A DNA stretch of 64,000 bases from Homalodisca vitripennis (GCF_021130785.1 NC_060214.1:47925001-47989000), one strand, 5' to 3'; positions 18,191-33,149 are shown, counted from the stretch's first letter. The notes: a model not told the origin generated them from the sequence alone. Numbers and translations are program-made.

Positions 18191-21100
18191 ACTCCATACC
18201 TCGAATAAAGTCTTACTTGATGTATACTAAACATATTATCATCTATAAACAGTTACGAAAAATTAAAGTGAAACATTGGAATCGTTTGAGTGTGTTACTT
18301 TTATATAGCACTGAAATATGGTGTAATAACCCTCCTGCATATCACTTAAGTAGAAGTCACCATCGTGATTTTCTTAAGTGCATCGATGGAAAATGAAAAT
18401 GTTTCCTCGATCTGAAGCATCAATAATTTTGAGTATACATTACCTTTCTTCTGTCTGATGTGAAAAAAACCGTAATCGAATTTTGAAACAATTAAGTAAA
18501 CAAAAGTTAAGTAATGAGTCTTTTTTATCCACTTCGATATCAAATAGGGCATACATTAGTGGAAACAAGGTTGTAGTTAACATTCATATATTGATTAATA
18601 CTAAATGAATACCATTATAGTTGCTACGAAATAGCTGCTAAATATTCAAGTGTTTACCAGAGAGATGTTCATGTTCGAGAATAGATGTTGAGTGCAGATT
18701 GGAACTTCAAAGCACCGAGCAACAGAGCTGTGTTATCAATGATTACCCCACTGACCATTACAGACTAGTTTATTGTACTTCGCCTTATATATTTTTAGAA
18801 TATGTACTTGTTCTGGTGGAGGAAGGACCACCACAGGACCTGAATAAGTTAAATGAACTTGTTATGAACTCTTCTCACTTTTCTTACATTTTTTCCCTTC
18901 AAAAATGTAAAACTCCTTATACATGGCTTATCTCATGCTCGAAAGTGACGTCAAACGAAGTTTATATATATATATATATATATGTATATAAAGTTGTGTT
19001 ATTTTGAACACTAAGGAGTCAGCCCACAGTGCTTACACATTTTTCCAGACTTTCATCTTAAATAAGGAGTTATATTACTCCATTTATACCAATATTTTCA
19101 ATTATATAACTTTTACGTACATGATATAAAACTGAATATTTTCTTGAATTATTCCTAAAATAATAGTTTAGTTCTTAGTTTATTCATTGAAGATTAAAAA
19201 AAATAAACATTTACGTCTATTCAGTGTACTCGAAAAAATTCAAAGAACATGAAATAAATATAGGAAAAAGATTAGCGTAGACTGTTTATTAATCAAAGAA
19301 CCTAAATGATTGTAACTTGGCCTTATTACGTTTTTAGTTAATATACGTGCTAAGCTTTCAATTCAAGAAGAGTAATTTCATTTGGAAGAGTTCCATGTTT
19401 AAACTATTATTGTTTATGAGAAACGTACTAAAATGAGCGCCTTTTATGAGAATTAGTAAAAGGCTGAGTCGTAATTATATTTTGAAATTAATTGCGAAAG
19501 TTTCTCAATGACTGACATGAGTGTAGTGTTTAGGAACGATTTCGGTCTTTACAGGTTAGTTTTAATATAAGTATACGAGCCCTAGTACTTACCTGCGGCT
19601 TCTTACGCAATTTCATGCCAAATAATATGGACGTCATAGGCATCAGCTTTTTAAATCGTATACGAAACACTCGAGAGATAAAGTAATTGTGATAAAGTAA
19701 TGGCATCATTTATGCTAACGAAATCTAACCACATAAAAATAGCAAATTCCATTTTGCAAAACTTACGCTTAGCACGTTGAGTTTAGTAATGAATAATAAT
19801 CTATTTTTTACCATAATCGGATTCCGGTAGAAAACAAACGCACAGAAAAGAAGACGGAAAAGTGGGGTTTTGCTTAATTTTATAGAATAAATCAAGCTCA
19901 GTAACAAGCATTACAATTCCTATTTAAGTGAAGGCTTAAATAGTCTATTAATGTTATTTATTATCTCGAACTTCCTTGTTGATTTATGTTTATGTACGTT
20001 GACGTTCTTTCATCGTTACTCTTATGTTAGCTATTGCTATTATTGTTAATACTATTATTTTTATTATTATGTATATGATTTTCCTCGTAATACCACCAGC
20101 TATTGAATAATTCTTTCAGTTTATTAACTTTGCATATTGATTTGGTTTATTGTTGCACATGTTGGTTGGCGTGTTTGCCATATGTTATTGTTTTGTTCCT
20201 TGTTGACACTGTTGTATTGTTTGTCTATAATTTATATTGCCACCTTAATATCGTGTTCTGTAAAATGGTGAATTACCATGTATAGAAAGACTCTACATTC
20301 ATTATACAGGGTGTAAATGAAAATTACGAACGGGCTCCATAATTTCCGAACTATTAAAGGGAAATCAATAAAACTTGCAGTAATGATGTAAAGCGTTTTG
20401 TTCTTTACCTGGATTCTTTCTGGAATTATCAAGCCCATGCAATATCTTAAATTTCTTATCGTTATAAGTAAGCATTTGAACAATAAGATTTCTTCACTGA
20501 GTCATTAGGGTAAAAATACTACCTCATTCAGAATTATTGTACCCTTATATATGTTTGCAAATGTCATCTTAAGTCCCTTAAGATTACACGACTTTCCTCT
20601 TATCTTATGGCTTATGACAAAACAGTTACCATATTATTTATTGTGTAGAACAATATGACGAGATAATTACGTCTGGTAATTTAGACGGACAGACAGTTGG
20701 CGGGAATCTGAATAGTTAGTTTGTGCCAAGTCACTGAACAAAACACAGACAAGAACCAACAACTAGACTGTCACTGGATTTGCATCTGGGTTACATTATG
20801 CTGCATATATAACTTGTAACTGAATTAGCTTGAATACCAAACTATATCTTTGTCGTCTTCGACAAAATTTAAATTTATTATAATTGCTTTACTGAATTAA
20901 AAATGGATCAAACCAGGAAAATTATATTTTGCCTGACGTCAGATACAAGCTAATATAACATAAATAGGAACATAAAATACAAAAGTTAATTGTGAAACGG
21001 TTTTGTTTATCTTCGACTACAACCTAATTAAATTTTACTGAAGGGCGTTATGTTTATCTACGACACAGTTCTCCATTAACAAATTCAACTGTACTGCGCG

Positions 21101-22505
21101 TTAACTGCGGTTAACGGTTATTAGGGATATAAATAAACATTTTACACTAACAACGGATTAGCACTGAGATGCACGTATGTCTGAAATAAGTTATGAAGCA
21201 ACATTTGATTTTATACTTATTTAGTTTGTAAAGCATATCATTTCATTTCCGACAGCTAAAAGTAGAAAAATATGATATTTTATGAAAATATAAAGTAGTT
21301 TTAAATAAGAACCCTTTTTTATTTTTTTTTTTTTAGTCTACAAATATAATAGTCGATAAAAAATTACTTAGAGAATTTTAAGCTTATGCAGTGAAAGAAA
21401 GTATGCAAAGTAAAATTATGCGAAGTGCTGTAAGACTTCAAGATGCAAATTGAATGCGTTGACAAGACGTGCTCTTTATGGAATAGTGCCTCTTGATTTA
21501 TATAAACTGGATCCAAGTTTCCAGTTACTCCATGAACAGTATATGAGTTCGAAGCTTGAAACAGACTTAATAAGCAGAAAAAATGTTTCCAGAACATAAA
21601 TGGACTTTATTACAGAATTTCCGATGCTTTTGTGTTATTCAACTGTTTTAGCACCACATGGCATACTCTTTAATTTATTGAATAATAAATAAACTAAACA
21701 TCAAATATGTATTCTATCATACATGACAAATACTTCGATCTAAATAAATTGTTAATATTTACCTTCCCCATTTATTTACCAACGTAAAATTACCTGCCTA
21801 CCAGTAATCTTCAACTTAGGGAACACAGATCAAAGTACCTTTTTCCGTACTACTTAGTATTGTTCGAGTAAACAAATTGTTAATTTTACACTATGTAAAA
21901 GTGCAAATAATTAAGTCCTACTTGAAATATACTCTGTGGATGTGGCAATGCTGTGAGTAAGCAAATCTGTAGCGTGTCAAACAGTAAACATATTTTTAAT
22001 CCTTGGAGCAATTGGAGGCAATTGGAGAATCTCTCACAGCCATGTATCAATGAAATCAATAAAATATTTAAGGGCGTAAAACATATTGAACATATAACAC
22101 ACATGTGCCTGATTAGAATTGCAAAGACGGAGACTATAAATTTTTAGTAAAACAGACAAGGTATTAATAGATAAATATCAATAGGATATAATGTGTGTTA
22201 ATCTGTTGTCATAAACTATCTTAAACGTGCTATAAATGCATCTTAAATATGATCTTAAAACTAGGTCTGTTATTTAAACGATCTTTAATATTTTAAATAC
22301 TGTGTCAGTTTTTATAGTTCATACGTTTAGAGCATTTTAATCAGCTTTATTAAAAAAAACAATGAATTCAATTATAAGCTCATTCAATTGGAGAATAAAT
22401 CAATGGGTTCTATTCAAACATGTCGGTGAATCCTCTATTGAAAAGCTTATATAGACGGATTAAACTGGAAAATTGAAAAGCGGTGGTTCACAAATGGAAA
22501 CTAAC
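18191..22505. other. AT-rich stretch without genes
   Basis: Starts with the right target duplication (ACTC). Holds a short (TA)n run at about 18963-18990. The open frame at 18699-19007 runs into that microsatellite and shows no family pattern. I see no RNA gene or recognisable element. Confidence 0.45.
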
Positions 22506-25500
22506 AGCAAAGTTCAATTTTAATTCACCTTTCTTGCAAGCTTGAACCAAATGTAACTTTTATGATTCTATTAAGCTCTATTGATCATCAAGAATTAATT
22601 ATGCAGATTTCTCTGTAGTTTTTTTGAATTTAATTTTTCCTATAAAAAATACAACAAAATAAATTTAATATCAGATCTGGAAGACTATTTCAATATAACG
22701 TACAATACATTTGGTGCTTACCTCAAAATCCCTCGCGGAAAAAATTTAGAAACAAGGCGCACTGTAATCAACTTGATTCACGAAAATTACCAAAAGAACA
22801 ATCTAATTTAAAATTAAATCCCCATATGTCTTTCCCAAAATTTTCATTTAATATAAGTTTTAATGAAAACAAATAAACCAATGTAGCTTAAAAAATGCTA
22901 CATTAACGTTACAGAAGAATTATTTTAACTAATTTTTACTAAATTTACAATGATTGTTAAAAATTAAAAGTATAAGCCTCAAATTTTTAATATGTTCTCG
23001 ATTTCTGTAATAGTTCCTGTGTTCTGTTGTTTGCTTGTCTGCATTGCAGATTGCTCTGTAGTTTCTATGAATTTATTTTTTTCCTATAAAAAAAACCACA
23101 AAATTAATTTAATATCGGATCTGGAAGACTATTTCAATATAACGTACAATATATTTTGGTGCTTACTTCAAAATCCCTCGCAAAAAATATTATGTACTAA
23201 CTTGCCAAAGGATTACATATTCGTTTTTATCCTAACTTCTCACAATCTAATTTAAAATTAAATCCCTATATTTCTTTCCCAACAGTTTCATTTAATATAA
23301 GTTTTAATTAAAACAAATACAGCAATGTAGCTTTAAAAACGCTACAGTCGTGAATACATGAATACAAGAGACAATGTCGATTATAACATTATCGGGCTCA
23401 TTTCTCTTACGAGACGAGGTTCTATAAACTGATATTGAACCTTGTTTGCACACCGAAGTTAGTGACAGATTCTGTTGTGTAACAAGATTAGAAGTTCTTA
23501 ACGCTCCAATATCGAGGATAGTGTTCACCTTCTGCTAGAAACAGCGTTATTGCATGATATAACAACATTATTATGCAATATTGAAATCTAAACCATTGAA
23601 ATATTCTTTATATTTGCTTCAGATTGTCTTCTCAGCAAATTAACAAGGAAACACATTGTAAAATATACCGCATTTTGTTCTAAAATATCAAAATAAATAA
23701 TATTTATTTTTTTTATGATTAGGACACAGTAGAATTTCGGACATTTTTAATCGTTATATGGTAGAACCATATATCTTACTCAGAAACGCAATATTTTTGT
23801 ATGAAATTGTTATGTTCTTGAATAAATGAAATTATTTCAATGACTCCTCATGGTATTAGAAGCATTTCGAGTGGGCAATTTAGTCTATTTTGTAATCAAA
23901 CCAAAATACATTCCTGAAGATAACAACGACAGAGTTTCACAGTAAGTACATGATAGTTTACAGGTTTGCATGTCATGAGTTAAATTATATTTTGAATTAA
24001 ATATAATCTATAAAATGATATATTTAATTTTTTTCTTAAACTAATGTATTTTTGTGAATAAAAAACAAGTCAATCGCTGAAACTATAGCTTATGTATGTA
24101 CAGAAAGATTTCTGTAATTCTTATCTTCAGTTGTTATTTAGACCTGATTATTACAAAACGACCCGAATTTTCTATTTGTGATGCCTGTAATTTCACCGTC
24201 AACAAATGTGTTTACACTCTCTGTATGCAGGGCAGTTATCTTAAGGAGGTAAGAAATTAAAGTACAGAAAAATTTTTTAAATCCAGAATCGATTACACCA
24301 AATAACAATTTGAAAGATGTTTACAGTGTCGTAAAGCTGTCACGAATAAAATATTTATGAAGCTCTCAATTGATAATAATTTAGATTCAACCGATTGTGA
24401 GAGAGACATGCTACTGGTTTGTGTAATAAAACAAATACAACATTACATAATAATAGATATACGAACAAAAGTAGTACCGAATATATTTTATACGTTATGG
24501 CTTTAATACGTCAGTATCGTTCAAAATCATTATTGAAATATGAAAACTTGTATAAGTAGGTCAACATAATAAAACTTTAAAAGATAATCACTTTATTGTA
24601 ACATATATACTGACTTAAGAAACATGAAAATCTGTATTAAAAAGGAAAATACCTTTATGTTGCCAGCAACAGTTAAATTTAGTAATAAGGTTAAAAAAGT
24701 AACAGTATATTGCTGTCTTTGGACGAAATTAAGCAGCCACAGAAAAGAATATAATATTAATTTGGTCGAGTTATGGAGATAATGAGATCCTTGTTCATTA
24801 TCGATTGTGAAGTTAAAGATTTGTCTTCCTTAAATGAAAAAGGTCGTTTTGTAATTTATCGAAGAAAGATTATTTGTCCTGAATAAATATTACGTCGGAT
24901 TAAATTCCTTTTGGTAAATGCTAAAGTATTGTTTCTGTCTCATTTCAAACGCCATCATTTTGCAATATTTTACAAAGTGTTTGTAGGACAATATTAAATT
25001 CTTGATGCAGTATCTTTCTTGAGCTTCCGATCATTTTAATTGAAATATAGGTTATTTATATATCATTAGAACAATTGACGCATCAAAAATTGTGACATGC
25101 ATTATCACAGTATGTTATGATATTGTTGGGTAAGTGTTAGCGAAGTAAATTGAAGGTAAATGAGGGGCTAACAAATTTAATTACAGTATATCTGTGATTC
25201 TGAATATTTTGAAAATAAACAAAGAGTTGACAGTTTGTATGAAACTTCATATCTAAATTAGCAACACCAAATTCAATGATGGTACCTGTCACGCCATGGG
25301 ATTTGGCTGCTGAACGTTGGTGATTACTTTTTGAATATTCTTATGGATAACCACGATGGCAATGGTAAAATAGGGTAAGTAAACTTACAAAAAAAATTTG
25401 TAGCTCATATTAGATTTTAACAAGTGGTACTTTTATTCATAGAATAAAAAGAAATACGATAGTTTGGAGTCTCTTCAAGTCTCTTTTAAGAAATATAATC

Positions 25501-28500
25501 GATAGCTCAAAACACCTTTTCTTATTTGTTGCACTTTTAAGAACTATTAATAATTCCATTATTGGAGTTAATTATCATACAGTTATTAAGAGAAATTTGG
25601 TCTACCTACTGAGAGTTAGGCTTCAATAACGCTCAACCAACTCCCACGATCCCACGATCATAGTCTTACCACATGATACATTCACATTTTTTGTTCAGTA
25701 ACTTAGGTTTTATAGCAGTGATCAAATAAGAAAAGGTGTTTTGAGCTATCGATTATATTTCTTAAAAGAGACTTGAAGAGACTCCAAACTATCGTATTTC
25801 TTTTTATTCTATGAATAAAAGTACCACTTGTTAAAATCTAATATGAGCTACAAATTTTTTTTTGTAAGTTTACTTACCCTATTTTACCATTGCCATCGTG
25901 GTTATCCATAAGAATATTCAAAAAGTAATCACCAACGTTCAGCCAAATCCCATGGCGTGACAGGTACCATCATTGAATTTGGTGTTGCTAATTTAGATAT
26001 GAAGTTTCATACAAACTGTCAACTCTTTGTTTATTTTCAAAATATTCAGAATCACAGATATACTGTAATTAAATTTGTTAGCCCCTCATTTACCTTCAAT
26101 TTACTTCGCTAACACTTACCCAACAATATCATAACATACTGTGATAATGCATGTCACAATTTTTGATGCGTCAATTGTTCTAATGATATATAAATAACCT
26201 ATATTTCAATTAAAATGATCGGAAGCTCAAGAAAGATACTGCATCAAGAATTTAATATTGTCCTACAACCACTTTGTAAAATATTGCAAAATGATGGCGT
26301 TTGAAATGAGACAGAAACAATACTTTAGCATTTACCAAAAGGAATTTAATCCGACGTAATATTTATTCAGGACAAATAATCTTTCTTCGATAAATTACAA
26401 AACGACCTTTTTCATTTAAGGAAGACAAATCTTTAACTTCACAATCGATAATGAACAAGGATCTCATTATCTCCATAACTCGACCAAATTAATATTATAT
26501 TCTTTTCTGTGGCTGCTTAATTTCGTCCAAAGACAGCAATATACTGTTACTTTTTTAACCTTATTACTAAATTTAACTGTTGCTGGCAACATAAAGGTAT
26601 TTTCCTTTTTAATACAGATTTTCATGTTTCTTAAGTCAGTATATATGTTACAATAAAGTGATTATCTTTTAAAGTTTTATTATGTTGACCTACTTATACA
26701 AGTTTTCATATTTCAATAATGATTTTGAACGATACTGACGTATTAAAGCCATAACGTATAAAATATATTCGGTACTACTTTTGTTCGTATATCTATTATT
26801 ATGTAATGTTGTATTTGTTTATTACACAAACCAGTAGCATGTCTCTCTCACAATCGGTTGAATCTAAATTATTATCAATTGAGAGCTTCATAAATATTTT
26901 ATTCGTGACAGCTTTACGACCCTGTAAACATCTTTCAAATTGTTATTTGGTGTAATCGATTCTGGATTTAAAAAATTTTTCTGTACTTTAATTTCTTACC
27001 TCCTTAAGATAACTGCCCTGCATACAGAGAGTGTAAACACATTTGTTGACGGTGAAATTACAGGCATCACAAATAGAAAATTCGGGTCGTTTTGTAATAA
27101 TCAGGTCTAAATAACAACTGAAGATAAGAATTACAGAAATCTTTCTGTATATACATAAGCTATAGTTTCAGCGATTGACTTGTTTTTTATTCACAAAAAT
27201 ACATTAGTTAAGAAAAAAATTAAATATATCATTTTATAGATTATATTTAATTCAAAATATAATTTAACTCATGACATGCAAACCTGTAAACTATCATGTA
27301 CTTACTGTGAAACTCTGTCGTTGTTATCTTCAGGAATGTATTTTGGTTTGATTACAAAATAGACTAAATTGCCCACTCGAAATGCTTCTAATACCATGAG
27401 GAGTCATTGAAATAATTTCATTTATTCAAGAACATAACAATTTCATACAAAAATATTGCGTTTCTGAGTAAGATATATGGTTCTACCATATAACGATTAA
27501 AAATGTCCGAAATTCTACTGTGTCCTAATCATAAAAAAAATAAATATTATTTATTTTGATATTTTAGAACAAAATGCGGTATATTTTACAATGTGTTCCT
27601 TGTTAATTTGCTGAGAAGACAATCTGAAGCAAATATAAAGAATATTTCAATGGTTTAGATTTCAATATTGCATAATAATGTTGTTATATCATGCAATAAC
27701 GCTGTTTCTAGCAGAAGGTGAACACTATCCTCGATATTGGAGCGTTAAGAACTTCTAATCTTGTTACACAACAGAATCTGTCACTAACTTCGGTGTACAA
27801 ACAAGGTTCAATATCAGTTATAGAACCTCGTCTCGTAAGAGAAATGAGCCCGATAATGTTATAATCGACATTGTCTCTTGTATTCATGTATTCACGACTG
27901 TAGCGTTTTTAAAGCTACATTGCTGTATTTGTTTTAATTAAAACTTATATTAAATGAAAATGTTGGGAAAGAAATATAGGGATTTACTTTTAAATTAGAT
28001 TGTGAGAAGTTAGGATAAAAACGAATATGTAATCCTTTGGCAAGTTAGTACATAATATTTTTTGCGAGGGATTTTGAAGTAAGCACCAAAATATATTGTA
28101 CGTTATATTGAAATAGTCTTCCAGATCCGATATTAAATTAATTTTGTGGTTTTTTTATAGGAAAAAATAAATTCATAGAAACTACAGAGCAATCTGCAAT
28201 GCAGACAAGCAAACAACAGAACACAGGAACTATTACAGAAATCGAGAACATATTAAAAATTTGAGGCTTATACTTTTAATTTTTAACAATCATTGTAAAT
28301 TTAGTAAAAATTAGTTAAAATAATTCTTCTGTAGCGTTAATGTAGCATTTTTAAAGCTACATTGGTTTATTTGTTTTCATTAAAACTTATATTAAATGAA
28401 AATTTTGGGAAAGACATATGGGGATTTAATTTTAAATTAGATTGTTAGAAGTTCTTTTGGTAATTTTCGTGAATCAAGTTGATTACAGTGCGCCTTGTTT

Positions 28501-28744
28501 CTAAATTTTTTCCGCGAGGGATTTTGAGGTAAGCACCAAATGTATTGTACGTTATATTGAAATAGTCTTCCAGATCTGATATTAAATTTATTTTGTTGTA
28601 TTTTTTATAGGAAAAATTAAATTCAAAAAAACTACAGAGAAATCTGCATAATTAATTCTTGATGATCAATAGAGCATAATAGAATCATAAAAGTTACATT
28701 TGGTTCAAGCTTGCAAGAAAGGTGAATTAAAATTGAACTTTGCT
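22506..28744. repeat. 6.2-kb near-perfect palindrome (inverted repeat)
   Basis: Left arm 22506-25528 (3023 bp) and right arm 25723-28744 (3022 bp) are reverse complements over their whole length. A 194-bp spacer (25529-25722) separates them. I noticed scattered single-base differences between arms (for example in the 23454/27798 and 24985/26272 regions) and a few one-base indels, so identity is high but not complete. No protein-coding potential was recognised. The short frame MNTILDIGALRTSN occurs in both arms and is not a known family. No clear target duplication or transposon terminus was found at the outer ends. Confidence 0.95.
22606..23300 (+). repeat. Partial tandem duplication within the palindrome arm, offset ~442 bp
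   Basis: The block starting GCAGATT...CTCTGTAGTTT at 22606 recurs at about 23048. Shared landmarks are CTGGAAGACTATTTCAATAT, CTTCAAAATCCCTCGC (one copy reads CCTCAAAA) and a terminal segment with AATGTAGCTT. The two copies are clearly diverged, more than the arms are from each other, so the duplication predates the inversion. The mirror image is in the right arm (about 27950-28645). Confidence 0.75.
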
Positions 28745-30942
28745 AATAACTTTAATTGAAATTTAGAAATGTAGTAATTTATTAATATTTATTTGGAATT
28801 GTTTTGTTGTGAAATATTAATTGGTAATTAATTGAACTTTAATAATTATTTTAGAGAGTTGTAATCTGAATTGCAATGACTTGAAAGTTAAGGTTCAACT
28901 AGTGGAAAGAGAAGTTTAAATTTTAATTTTTGAATTTTGAGTGAACTTAGAAGTGAACATTTTTATTTTAGTTATTTCCAAGTGGTATTTGATTTTTATT
29001 TCAAAACTTTATTATTTTATTTCAGAAGAGAGCTCTGATTTTTAGTTTTATATATAATTAATATTTTGATTTCTTGCCAAAGGAATTTTTAAATTTACTA
29101 AAAGATTTGTCAATTCGTTGTGGAAAATAGAGTGATAAAAATTCTGAAATGTTGAACTTATTAATTTGCCAGTGTAAAATAAATCCATTATTTTTATTTA
29201 TAACTGTGATTTTTATTTCAGACAAACCAGATAATATTTAATAGTTAACAATTTAGTAATAAATTGTACTGAATATTCACTTGGAGCTTACTAATAAAAA
29301 AATATTTTATATCGTCTTGGATGTGTCATTGATAATTTAAATACTAATATTCTGGAATATTAATATCTACAATTCAAGTCGTTATAATAAAAAATTGATG
29401 TCTTTCACAAAAGTTTGAGTTTTTATTGACGACGTGAAAACATAAATAAAATACAAGTTTTTTTATAGGACATTTTTATCTCTACTCTAAAAAAACAGGA
29501 AAATTTCCTAAATATGTATGCAAATATTTAAGGGGGTCAACATCTACCCTTAAATAAATAATAATTACACTGATTTGGTATATTAATCAAGTATACCTTA
29601 GGAACGCATTTTAAATCATGTCATAATGTTTCATATTAAGATAAAAATAAGGTGATAAGAATAAACTTTAATTAAGGCTTTAATCCTTATTAAAATACAT
29701 GCTTGCTAATTTAAAATAAACTTTTAGAACTTTGTTTTCTTGGGACATTTTTATCTATTTTTTGGCTGTGAGAAACGTAAACTCGCAAAGATCACTTATT
29801 ATTAGTGCTAAGAACACTAAAAATAAATAATAATATCAGTTTATGAATAAAAATATATCACAATGCAACTCAGCTCTAATATTAAATTTGGTAACCACGA
29901 TGACAAGACGAAATGTTGATGTTGCCACCCAATGCAAAAAGAACGAAAGCAGGTGATGTGTGCTCCTTAATTAAATAGTCGTTTGAGAGGTAGACAGAGA
30001 TATCTCACGTCGCATGTTTGTGATGAAACACTTTAAAGCAGAAAGCATGAATATTCGTGGAAAGTGTGTTGGTTTATGTTATTGGATAATATTTAGCGTG
30101 AAGAACACTAAACAATCAACAACAACAATCAACAATCAACAAACGTGAAGGCAATAACACTATAAAACACATAAACATGCTCTTGCTATATGCAAGAGGA
30201 GCGAAAGAGTTTAAAAGCTAATGAAGACTTAAGGAGTACCTTCCTCTGAAAATATTGAGATTTGAATATTTATAAATAAGAACTAATGTAAGAAGACATT
30301 GTTAAAAAAAAAAACAAATTATATGTCTCCTAGTAGTACAAAAATAATCAGTTATACCTAATATCACAAGATAATGCTTTTCCTCTAATCCAGTGCTTCT
30401 TTTATCTTAAAATATACTTTACGTCCGTAATTACATGTATTAGTATAAAAAACAGTTATAAGTTTCAAATTTCCTCAGAATTTATGAATTTATTCCTAAT
30501 AGCCTTACCAATATTTGCAAGAACATATTTTGCGTTTTATAGCATCCTTCTGCAAGGAATGTATTTATATATGTTTCATTATTCAAAACAGTTATATTAA
30601 TACATTTTATATACATGCATAATTTTTCAATACAGGCAAACAATAATAAGGACTTTTCGGTACTGTGAAAACACCGTCACATGCCGTATGTCCAAATTAA
30701 CAAAGACCTACATGGATTCTCTGCTACTGTAAAAAGACACAATGATCAGGTATATCCACAGTCAAATATTAAATAGGAATTTCTCCTACTGAAAAAATAT
30801 CTTGTCAAACCAGATTCCAGATTTATATTAGATATATAACCACACATATAAAGAACATCTCGGCTTTAAACTTCAGCTACAAATAGAAAAGCTCAAACTT
30901 GAATGTATCATGTTTCCAAATACTGGTCTGCGAATACATCAG

Positions 30943-30946
<4 letters not shown>
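28745..30946. other. AT-rich stretch without genes
   Basis: Very A+T-rich, with a short CAACAATCAA-type simple repeat near 30110-30140. Nothing else was recognised. Confidence 0.45.

Positions 30947-31010
<64 letters not shown>
30947..31010. repeat. (AT)32 microsatellite
   Basis: 64 bp of uninterrupted AT dinucleotide. The open frame across it (30908-31114, poly Tyr-Ile) is an artefact of the repeat. Confidence 0.98.
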
Positions 31011-31014
<4 letters not shown>

Positions 31015-31739
31015 TTAAAAGCGGTTCTAGACCTGTTACTATCTCAATGAAATGATAAATTATTACGTTTACTTTTAGTAACCATAACAAATTTATGACG
31101 ATTTTCAATAACATTTAGCTTATCCGACTCTATTGGAATATTGCCTTTCAAATCGATATTTACTTTACGAGAGTGGAGAGGTTTATGACGAAAGCTATGA
31201 ACAGTTTCTGTTTGCCGGATTCTAGCTGAAAATATAAAGCAGAGGTTCTATAGGGATTTTTATAGAATATAAATTTAGTAAATAAGCAGTATAAAGTTTG
31301 GTTACGAATGATGATATATTCATGCAAATGTATCATCTGAGCCTCATGTTTAGGATAAACCTGGTAAAAATGTACATAATTATTATATTAGTTTTAACTA
31401 TAGGGACTCAAATATGCGTTTGATTTTAACTATTACTATTAAGTATTATTTTTTTTAAATGTACTGTTTCGATCAAATTTACCACACATACCAAGATATC
31501 TAAGCTAGTGCCTGCCCTAACCCGCCGAACTATATATTGAGTTTATAGTTTTAGTAAATTAAAAGAAAGTTAAAAGTTGAATAAGTGTATCAATGTATTC
31601 TATATACTTTTTTCAAGTGGTCCTCACCGACAAGTTTTGTTGAACTTGGTGAGGCCAAGACTATGTAAAACAACTGTTTATAAATAAAATAAAATAAACT
31701 GCATAGCTTCAATCTGACAAATCAAATTTGTAATGGCCA

Positions 31740-32660
31740 GCATGTAAGTTGTATGGGTTTATTATGAAGAAGTTCTGATTTTAATTTAATCACTGACTCT
31801 GTAGAATTTATCTACAAGTTAGTAGTAAATCACATGACGTGTTGTGTAACAGGCTTCGCTGAGGCTGCATGCAATAATCAACAGCTTATTTCATTCTCGA
31901 GTTATTCAGGGATCGGTAGGCATACGGATAATGATACAGAAAAAAAACAAATTACTATATCGTCGAGCAAACAAAAGAGAAAATCCTGTCGGCCTACTTA
32001 TTGATAGGCTGCAATGACGCTCAGCAAAATTCTATGGTTTGACATGACATATAGCTCATTTTTATCGATGCAGAAGTGAATTTTCATGTAAAACATAAAA
32101 ACTGCAAATTAAGTCTTTCTCAGGACATCATGCCATATGATACACTCATATTTTTGTTCATTGAGTTAGATTTCGTACCAATGTTTAAATAATAAAAGGT
32201 CCGGTGTTGTAGGGAGGGTACTGCATCGAAAGAGTGCACTGAAACAAAATCTTATACATTTCATGTAGAATAAACTTTCCTCTTTATTTTTTTTTTACTT
32301 TTTAGTGTACGAATGAGATACATGTGTTAATATGCAACATATTAACATCCCATTACGACTGTACTCAACTTGTTTACATATTTATTCATTTTGATATTTT
32401 CTCGTTTCCATTTTAGCTACCCATAATAACAACAAAAATATCTGTGTGAACGCTCAGCCAAATTACATGAAGTGACAGGCACCATCCTTGAATTCAATGT
32501 TACTTATAGAAATAAAGCTTTATACAAAATTTCAAGTCCATGTCCAGTACAGGTCAGTTCATTTTAGTACTATCATGCGAATAGGCAGCCAGATAGACAG
32601 ACAGACATAAATACAATTTTGTCTCGCCCATACTACATATCTTTCAGGTGATAGAGGTTC
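31740..32660 (+). repeat. Dispersed repeat fragment related to the palindrome core
   Basis: Segments here (AATGACGCTCAGCAAAATTC at 32013 on; CGCTCAGCC...GTGACAGGCACCATCC near 32450-32490) match the palindrome spacer and inner arms (25625-25740, 25935-26030) at a diverged level. The same family is glimpsed at 34050-34240, 52340-52550 and 57500-57760. It includes runs of GACAGACAGACA-like sequence. No coding content was seen. Confidence 0.5.
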
Positions 32661-33149
32661 TACCCTCACTCTCATTATTTTTTAATCTCTCAGTTTTGGA
32701 TTTCCTCGAGGCTGGAACTTTCCAGATGGGAACCATCAGAGCAATACTTGTTTGTTAGCTCTTAGCTGTTTGGAACCACCAGAGCCCAGGTAAACGTAGA
32801 GTTTCGAGGTTCTCACAACAGCCAGAAACTTCTAAAATCAATGGAAATTGTTCTATCAACCTTCTTTACGTAATTTACACATGTCATGAACTCATTCCTA
32901 ATCCCCTGAATTACTCATAATATGGCAAAGGAATGTGGAATCTTTTTATGTTAAGTCGATTTTAGAATCTAGGAACTTTCAAAAGCTGTGTTGTACCTAT
33001 TACCTAAAAACTCTCATAAAAAGGGTGATAATTCGAAGAATCTGGCCAGGGAAAATTTTTAAATCAGGAAACTTTCCAAAAGCCTGAAGCCAGGAGTTCT
33101 CAGAGGCTGTGTTTAAAAAGACTATAATCCTATATTTGACCTATATTTT

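Noticed and set aside
22506..28744. LTR or classical TIR transposon explanation for the palindrome
   Set aside because: No direct repeats, no transposase, no clear target duplication, and no recognisable terminus at the outer ends.
30908..31114. Frame encoding poly Tyr-Ile
   Set aside because: Translation of the (AT)n microsatellite.
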